From assembly GCF_949987515.2 (NCBI RefSeq), contig NC_082685.1, positions 28,288,168 to 28,352,167 of the forward strand: a stretch of DNA of 64,000 nucleotides, written 5' to 3'. The first letter of the stretch is position 1; each line of letters begins with the position of its first letter. A program made the translations under genes and the position numbers. Shown here one piece after another: positions 57,861 to 64,000 of this stretch. The notes beneath the pieces were generated by a model that was not told the DNA's origin, ran no database searches, and worked only from the letters and a program-made list of their open reading frames with translations. This DNA is from Delphinus delphis (Eukaryota > Chordata > Mammalia > Artiodactyla > Delphinidae).

Positions 57861-58620
57861 GAAAAAGGTGAGTAGTTTGAGATGTGAGAAGTATGACGTA
57901 CTTGCAGAAAAGCATTTTTTTCAGAAGAATGGGATTATTTTTATGCCTCTGACATGTCACAGCTTTGCTAATAAGTAAGATGACAAAGGAACAGATTTCT
58001 TAGAGGGACCTTGCTCAGTCAGTACAGAATTCACTAAAAAAAAGCTTCCTGAAACAAATGACAGATTAGCGGGAAAAGTTATTTAAGAAAAGCTGTAGTA
58101 CTAAAACTTAAAAGTAGTTGCTCAGGAAAAAAAGAAGAAAAAAAAAGTAGTTGCTCAGGATTGTTATTATTGAACAGTCAGTCAATGAATATTCATCAGA
58201 GGCTTACAGTATGCAGGAGGTTGTTATAACCGGCAGGCGTGTATCTTTCTTTCTGTGGCTCTCTTTGTATTAAGATAATTTTTGGCCATTCTTTACTGCG
58301 GTTCGACTCTATATTATATGAATCATCTCATGCTGCGACTTCTAATACCATCACATTTCTGTTATTAGTTCTTACCTAAAGGTTTTTTGTTATGGTTCTT
58401 GTTTTTAAGTTGTTGAATATTGTCTGTGATCCCTTTATTGTTTTTCTCTTGGTACAATTCTGAATTGTAGACTTAAGCATTAATGCAGTTGAAAGAACTT
58501 TCCGGCTCTGGAAAAGGTCATGTTAGTAACTTACAATTTTTTGTGTTCTTAAATAATTTTTTTAAAGCAAGTCGCAAGCACGTTTCAGAATTTCCAGCCT
58601 TGCCCCAGCCGGCCCATGGA
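57861..58620. other. unassigned stretch
   Basis: No gene recognised. It includes the short duplicated segment at 58,110-58,160, listed separately. Confidence 0.4.
58110..58160 (+). repeat. 18-bp direct repeat flanking an A-rich spacer
   Basis: 'aaaagtagttgctcagga' occurs at 58,110-58,127 and 58,143-58,160, separated by 15 bases of A-rich spacer. This looks like a retrotransposition event that inserted only a tail. Confidence 0.9.
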
Positions 58621-58621
58621 G

Positions 58622-58825
58622 TGGTGGTGTAGCACCGTGGCAAGAGGCCGGGGCCCTGCATGCAGAGCACCTGGACTTGACTTTGGGGTCCTCCACTTAC
58701 TGGCTATGTCACCTTTGGCTTCTGCCTGAGCATCTTGTGCCTCAGTTTCCTCATACGTAGAACTGATGTGAATAATATTACATGTACACTATAGCGGTGC
58801 TGTAGGAGTTGATGGGTTAATGCAT
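58622..58825 (+). mobile_element. MIR SINE
   Basis: 'agcacctggacttgactttg', 'tccacttactggctatgtca' and 'tgtgcctcagtttcctcata' are MIR head and core. Confidence 0.9.
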
Positions 58826-59636
58826 TGATAATGCAATAATTCATTGTATTAATAACAGTCAGTGGGTTAATACATGCCTGGCCCATTCTTCACTCTCTCC
58901 CTGTATGTTTGACTGTTGCTGTTCCTACCTGCTAGGAAGCATTCAGCGTTACCATTATTTTCCCATGTAGCAGTCTGGAAATATCGTATCACTTCTTAAT
59001 AATGATCACAGCATTTATTGAGCACCAATTTTTGCAAATGATGGGGAATGCTTTAGCCCCCCCCCCACACTCCTATTTCCATAGAGGGGCGGGAGCATAC
59101 AGGTCCCGAGAAGAAACATCATGAAGGACTTCAGGCTGTCTGCACACCCCTTCACTCACTTCTCCCTACTCCGGGCCTCAGGCTACAAGGTCTCTGAGCT
59201 CAAGAGCAGCAGTGAGCCCTGCAGGTCCCCTTTTATATAAATCTCCCAGCTCACAAGTGGGCATCAGCTCCGTGCCTGCCCCTGGGGTTCGTGGGGACTG
59301 TCCCTTGTGTACCCTCTGTTCACACCCCTGGGTTTGACAGCATGAGGCAGTGATTCAGATTAAACATGCCTCCTCCATGTACCCCACCCTGCTGCCACCC
59401 CCTGCCGGAGGCATCCTCCAGAGTTCTGGGAGACGACACTTAGGAAGTCCAAGGGTTGGGGCAGCCGCACCCCTGAGTCACGTCCTTTATTAAAGGAGCT
59501 TTAGCAGCCATAAGGCCAACATTCTGAGCTCCATCCGCTTGATTACATTGGTCTGGAACGTGGGAGGGATGCGGTTGTGATTAGTTTCCAGGAAGCACCC
59601 CTAAACTGCCCACACCAGGCTCTGCATAGGTGTGTT
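58826..59636. other. unassigned stretch
   Basis: No gene recognised. It becomes GC-richer from about 59.1 kb. Confidence 0.4.
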
Positions 59637-59637
59637 G

Positions 59638-59812
59638 TTTCCCTTGATCTGATGACCCTATGAGATAGGGATTATTATTCCTGTATATCAGGTCAGAGAA
59701 CCAGGCTAAGAGAGATGAAACCAGCAACATGAGATGAACAGCCTGCTGAACGAAGACCTGGGATTCAAACCCAGGTTTGTCGGACTCCAGAGCTTACGGT
59801 CTTGAGCCCCTC
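59638..59812 (-). mobile_element. MIR SINE
   Basis: 'tatgagatagggattattat', 'ggctaagagagatgaaacc' and 'gggattcaaacccaggtttg' are reverse-complement MIR. Confidence 0.88.
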
Positions 59813-59970
59813 ACCAGAGGTTCTCAGACTTGGAAGTTCACCCAGCACCCCCCAGGTGACTCACTGAAACACACCGCCTCCCAGAGTTTCTGATTCAGTG
59901 GATCTCAGGCGGGGTCCAAAAATATGCATTTCTAACAAGTTCCCAGGTCCAGGGACCTCGCTGTGCTCTG
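59813..59970 (+). mobile_element. MER5A-type hAT MITE, 3' end decayed
   Basis: 'agaggttctcagacttggaa', 'agtttctgattcagtggatc' and 'gcatttctaacaagttccca' follow MER5A. It directly abuts the MIR to its left. Confidence 0.85.
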
Positions 59971-61245
59971 TGCTCAGTCTCTTAACCGTCCACTGGCATT
60001 TCTTAGTTCTGAGCTTCAGAGTTCACTAGTACGTGAAGTGGTATAAAATTTTGGTGCAAAACATTAGAACTAGGAAAGTAAGCTGATTTGAATTATTAAC
60101 TAAGGTATCTGTGATCTTGCATAGAAGACAGATCATTTTGAAGGCCTTTTGGAGGTTGTTGTACTTTCTAAAGCTAAAATGAATCAAGGAAAGGATGAAG
60201 GGATGTGTCACTTTAAAGCATGACAGAGCGTTTTATTCTTAAAATACATTTTCTGGTGACATTTTATTCTAGAGACAATTTGGATGACTTTGCTTCTTGG
60301 AACTCTGTGAAACTGGAACCATCCCTTGTCCCAAGTGATTCGTAGAATTTATTACTGACAGCTTCCACCTGGTTTTGAATATGAACGAGACAGAGAGAGA
60401 GGGAGAGAAGACAGAGAATGAATGGACATGAAGAAATTGGTTCCAAATTCAGGAAAGGGTGATTAGATGAAGGATAGCGCCCCTGGTCTTTATAGACACC
60501 AAAAATAAGGCCAAACAGGGGCTATAGGTGGGTGGGAATGCCGTGGACAAATTCAGGTGTGCCGAAATACCATTCCCATGAACCTGATTTTGACCCTTAA
60601 GTCCCCATCTTAACATGCTGGTTGGAAACTCCACGTCACTCACTCCCTGGATCTTCTTCCTTTCCCTCAGCATCCCTCCCAGCAGAGTTAGGAGTTTGAA
60701 AGGGGCCCAAAAACACACGGTGGCAGCACTGCCCCCCCACCCCCACCCTGTTGCCCTGGCCCACTGAGGTCCCTTGGAATGCAGCAGCTCAGCTTTCCTG
60801 AGCTTTGCTGGGAAGGGGAATTTTGGGCAAGGCCTCTAGACAGGCCACACAGCTGTGACTCCTGGGGTCTTTCCCCTCCCTGAGGCACAGTAGGGAGCAA
60901 GGCCCCTCCCAAATCTTTGGGCCCCAGGCATAGCTTCCCCTCTTGAACGGTGTTCCCTTCCCCAACCCTCCGAGCCCTCCAGAGGCGCCGAGCACAGCTT
61001 TTCCCAGATCTCGATGTGAACTCTCAGGGGACCAGCTCCCAGGCCCTGTGTCCTAGAGAGTGCAGGTGTCACTCTTAGGGAAGACGCTGGCAGGTGTCAA
61101 ATCCCTAGTGTATGGGGCAGAAAGCTGAGTTCCACTGGGATAGAAAGAGGGAATGCCAGGAGACTGAGGGATCTTCGGTCGGTGAGACAGTTAATCCCTC
61201 CCTCCCACTGGGATTTCTTGAGGGGGCTCTAACCTTGCCCCACAG
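59971..61245. other. unassigned stretch, GC-richer to the right
   Basis: No repeat recognised. 60.65-61.1 kb is GC-rich with overlapping minus-strand frames of 68-89 codons. None shows a domain. Confidence 0.35.
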
Positions 61246-61277
61246 CTGTGAAGATGACCTGCTCCTCCAGCAGAACT
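61246..61277 (+). other. candidate 32-nt micro-exon
   Basis: A good acceptor ('ctctaaccttgccccacag') and a donor (ACT|GTATGT) bracket 32 nt whose only long-open phase reads CEDDLLLQQN. Joined to an acceptor-like 'gcag' at 61,397-61,400 it would run in phase into the frame listed next. Entirely inferred from splice-site appearance. Confidence 0.2.
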
Positions 61278-61332
61278 GTATGTAGCAGTCACCTGCTGGT
61301 CCTGGAATGGCTAAAAGGATCCTAACCTTGAC

Positions 61333-61553
61333 CAGACCATGGGCCAGATCCTGCTGTACCTTGGCTCATCCCCAGCTCAGCCCGCCCCCGTCATGAGGCA
61401 GGTCCAAGCCTCACTGCCTTCCGCATCCCGGTGGATGCCATAAAAACACGGGTGGCTGGGGCCCCTCTCTATCGGGAGCGCTACTTCCTGTCACCTCTGC
61501 CTGAGGACTGGATGGACTGGCTGGATGCCAAATCACTGCCCAGCCCAGAGTGA
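61333..61553 (+). CDS. candidate 3'-terminal coding exon, product unknown
   Basis: A frame open from 61,333 to a TGA at 61,551-61,553. The last 45 or so codons look coding: GC-rich third positions and a protein-like text with FRIPVDAIKTRVAG, then PLYRERYFLSPLPEDWMDW, then LDAKSLPSPE. Possible acceptors are 'ggctcatccccag' (ending 61,376) and 'catgaggcag' (ending 61,400). There is no good start codon, so it would be a last exon. I do not recognise the protein. A minus-strand frame over the same bases is also open. A decayed pseudogene exon or chance are the alternatives. Confidence 0.3.
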
Positions 61554-61559
61554 CATGAC

Positions 61560-63079
61560 CACGTAAGAAGGACCATTGAAAAATGGGCTACTCTAACCTG
61601 CGTCAGGTTAACCCCCTCCTACAAGCCAAGAGCTGAGGGTCAAAGTGGACAGAGTTCCTCATGAGTTTCTGCATTCACCATTTTTAAGAAGTCAAACAGT
61701 GGCCCCGTGAAGGGGTTTGACCTTGTTACCAAAGCCCCCAAATACCAGTATGTCTAAGCAAGCCCAGGGCCATTGGAAGGCACTGATGATTTCTCTTGCA
61801 TAAGTTTTAAGTACCTAGGGAAGAAGATTTCATTGGTGTTCATTAAAAATGAAAACTCCAATCCAACCTCTTCCCATCCCCCATCCACTTAAAATGGAAC
61901 CATTTGATGTCACCCCGGTCTGAAATGGGAAGGGATATTTGTAGCTCAGATGACCCGTGTTGACTTCAGCCCAGGGTAAATCGTGTGTGTCTGGGGAGGA
62001 GGGGTGTGGGAGGGGCATTCTGCTTGCAGACCCGATGTCTCTGTGTTTATTTCTCCACCGGAAAAGCAAAGGTCTCCCTGGAACGGAAGAGCTGCCCCAG
62101 AACAGAAGTCTATTCCCTCCTTCTCCTTTCCCAGCTGCCCAGCCACACTGAGCTGCTGCGAGCTCTGTGTGGTCCTGCTCTGTGCCTCGTGCCGTACTGA
62201 GTGCCTTTATGTACAGTAATGATCTTGGCAGTCACCAGTCGAGTGTGTGGGGCAGGCAGGGTAGTGAGGGCGCTTTTGGTTGGTCAAGAGGAGCCAGAAA
62301 GGATATCCTTGCTGGAGGAATTGGATTCAATAGAATTCTTTCTCTGAGAAATGAACCGTAGTTCTCCAGCTCTGCATGAGAACAGAGGCCCAGATAGCCA
62401 ATGTGTTTTGGTCTTGCCATCTGGAAGCTGGTCTGTGTGCAGAGTTGGCAGGTGCCAGCTTGGTGCTGGTTTGCCAGGTAAGCAATTATGCCACAAAGAG
62501 GGACAGGAGGTGGTGAGGAACAAGAGAAGCCACCACTGAAGACCACAGGTTCCCAGTCCATTGGAACTGTTTCCATCCGACTAATGAGAATCATTTATTT
62601 TGCAAATGTGTCAAGTGTGTCCTCTTGGGGGCAGAGCCTTCTTGACACTGATCATTCTCAATTTTCTGACAGTAGATTAACCAGGGTTTTTTTTTTCCTT
62701 CCTTATCCCCTAGTACTATTCAAATCATTGCCTTTCATCACTTAATCATCGTGTACCCAGAGAAGACAGACTGAGTTTCGTGTTAGTTTGTACAAACCAT
62801 GACTAAGGTATCACAATTAGGAATGGGAGATGTAATTAATTGATAGGAGAATAAGTGACTTTTGGAGTCTTTGTTCTGTTGGGTTATCCAAGTGGCTAAT
62901 TTTCCCTGTCCTGTCCGCACCGCCCCCCTTTTTAGCCCAGCCCTAAAGAGCTCCTTTGGGAACACTTTTCTGCTGTGTGTGCTGGAAAGCTCTGTGTGCT
63001 CTTACCATGTCAGTTTGCTTGGTTGCACTGTGAATATCCCAAGGTGTAGCGTGCCTGCTGCAGTTGAGGGGCGTGCATG
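61560..63079. other. unassigned stretch
   Basis: No repeat or gene recognised. The minus-strand frame 62,232-62,594 (120 codons) has no domain. Confidence 0.35.
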
Positions 63080-63309
63080 AAAGATGGGGCTCTAGGGCTT
63101 CCCTGGTGGCGCAGCGGCTGAGAGTCCGCCTGCCGATGCAGCAGATGCGGGTTCGTGCCCCGGTCCGGGAAGATCCCACATGCCGCGGAGCGGCTGGGCC
63201 CGTGAGCCATGGCCACTGAGCCTGTGCGTCCGGAGCCTGTGCTCCGCAACAGGAGAGGCCACAAAAGTGAGAGGCCCGCGTACCGCAAAAAAAAAAAAGA
63301 TGGAGCTCT
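63080..63309 (+). mobile_element. CHR-type SINE, short form, 14-bp TSD
   Basis: Body 63,094-63,295, from 'agggcttccctggtggcgca' through 'gatcccacatgccgcggag' to 'aggcccgcgtaccgc' and poly(A). The duplication 'aaagatgg' + g/a + 'gctct' at 63,080-63,093 and 63,296-63,309 differs at one base. Confidence 0.97.
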
Positions 63310-63339
63310 TAGGTAACATTCATTTGAGTCGTGCCTCTC

Positions 63340-63525
63340 TCCCCTACCAATTATATGATCTTGGGCAGGACACCAGTTCCTCTGTGCCTCAGTTCCCTTG
63401 TGTAAAAATGGGGCAAATAATAGCTCCTAAGTTCCTAGGTTTGTTATAAGCATTAAATAAGATGTGCGAAGTAGGAAGCCTGACACATGAAGAAGCTTAA
63501 TGGCATTAAATATTATTATTGTGTT
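63340..63525 (+). mobile_element. MIR SINE
   Basis: 'tatgatcttgggcaggacac', 'ctgtgcctcagttcccttgt' and 'aaaatggggcaaataatagc' are the MIR core and 3' part. Confidence 0.9.
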
Positions 63526-64000
63526 TGTCACTATTTTGACCAGGGGATGGAGGGGCTATTAATTTTGGAGGCGAGGTGGGATTTGTACGGATGTATACAT
63601 AAATAATCTGGTTGGGAATGGGAGGAGACTGAGACAGACAGATAACTGAATCCTGGGATGGTGCCTTTCCACCTTACAGGGTACAAGCAAGTTCCACATA
63701 TGAAAGTGTGGAAAGTAAAGGTGGGAGACGATGTAAAAGTTAGAGCTCTTTTTCTGTAGGGATCTGGAAGATGCCTTTTGATTTGTTGTATGCCCCAGAA
63801 AGTCCTGAAGAGGGTTTTAACCAGCATCACGTCTCTCCCAGCACCCAGGGTTCCATGTGCCCCGTTTGTTCCTCAGTGTCATGAATCTTACAGGTCGTGG
63901 GGTTCTGGAGCCTTCCCACTGCAGCACCTCTGGGACAAGGGTGTCTGCAGTCAGTCTGGTAAAGTGCTTTTCTGCTCCTTCACCTCTTCCCAAAGCCACA
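63526..64000. other. unassigned stretch
   Basis: No gene or repeat recognised up to the window edge. Confidence 0.4.

Noticed and set aside
61436..61450. CATAAAA as a TATA box for a promoter
   Set aside because: No initiator or CpG island follows, and the bases fit better inside the candidate coding frame.

Overview
This is repeat-rich mammalian nuclear DNA, almost certainly from a cetacean (whale or dolphin). The diagnosis rests on eight copies of tRNA-Glu-derived SINEs of the CHR type. The younger copies have the 'cttccctggtgg' head, the 'gatcccacatgccgcggag' middle and the 'aggcccgcgtaccgc' end typical of whales and dolphins. They sit on an older eutherian background of MIR, L2, MaLR LTRs, hAT/MER5-like elements and 5'-truncated L1s. 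There is no bacterial-type gene density, operon, CRISPR array, rRNA or true tRNA gene.

I find no complete protein-coding gene. Most long open frames lie in repeats or simple-sequence tracts. The 217-codon frame at 17,258-17,911 is the C-terminal part of an L1 reverse transcriptase, and the Lys/Glu/Arg-rich frames near 19.4 kb and 0.9 kb are microsatellites. The window is therefore probably intergenic or inside large introns. Two places look exon-like and are reported with low confidence: a set of splice-bounded segments on the minus strand (about 48.6-49.4 kb, with a downstream AATAAA), and a coding-looking frame on the plus strand (61,333-61,553).

Layout. 0-8 kb: a long CT microsatellite, MIRs, an L2, and one MaLR-type LTR nested in another (7.9-8.7 kb). 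8-20 kb: microsatellites, a 5'-inverted L1 (13.5-14.0 kb), a long-form CHR SINE, an L1 inserted into a MIR, an L1 ORF2 fragment, and a CTTT tract at the tail of a minus-strand L1. 20-27 kb: four CHR SINEs with MIR and L2. 26.7-35 kb: longer stretches with few recognisable repeats, which are the best candidates for conserved regulatory DNA. 35-45 kb: a tail-less SINE fragment, an exact 60-bp tandem duplication, hAT-type elements, and an L1 and a SINE inserted one after the other at one site. 45-64 kb: MIRs and L2s, the candidate exons, a long alternating purine-pyrimidine tract, a 5'-truncated L1 with a perfect target-site duplication, and a last CHR SINE.

The genuinely informative content is a record of L1-driven retrotransposition: twin priming, target-site reuse, tail-less and tail-only insertions. 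I do not see a new multi-gene system here. Repeat family names and ends come from reading, not from alignment, so boundaries of old repeats are good to about 10-30 bases.
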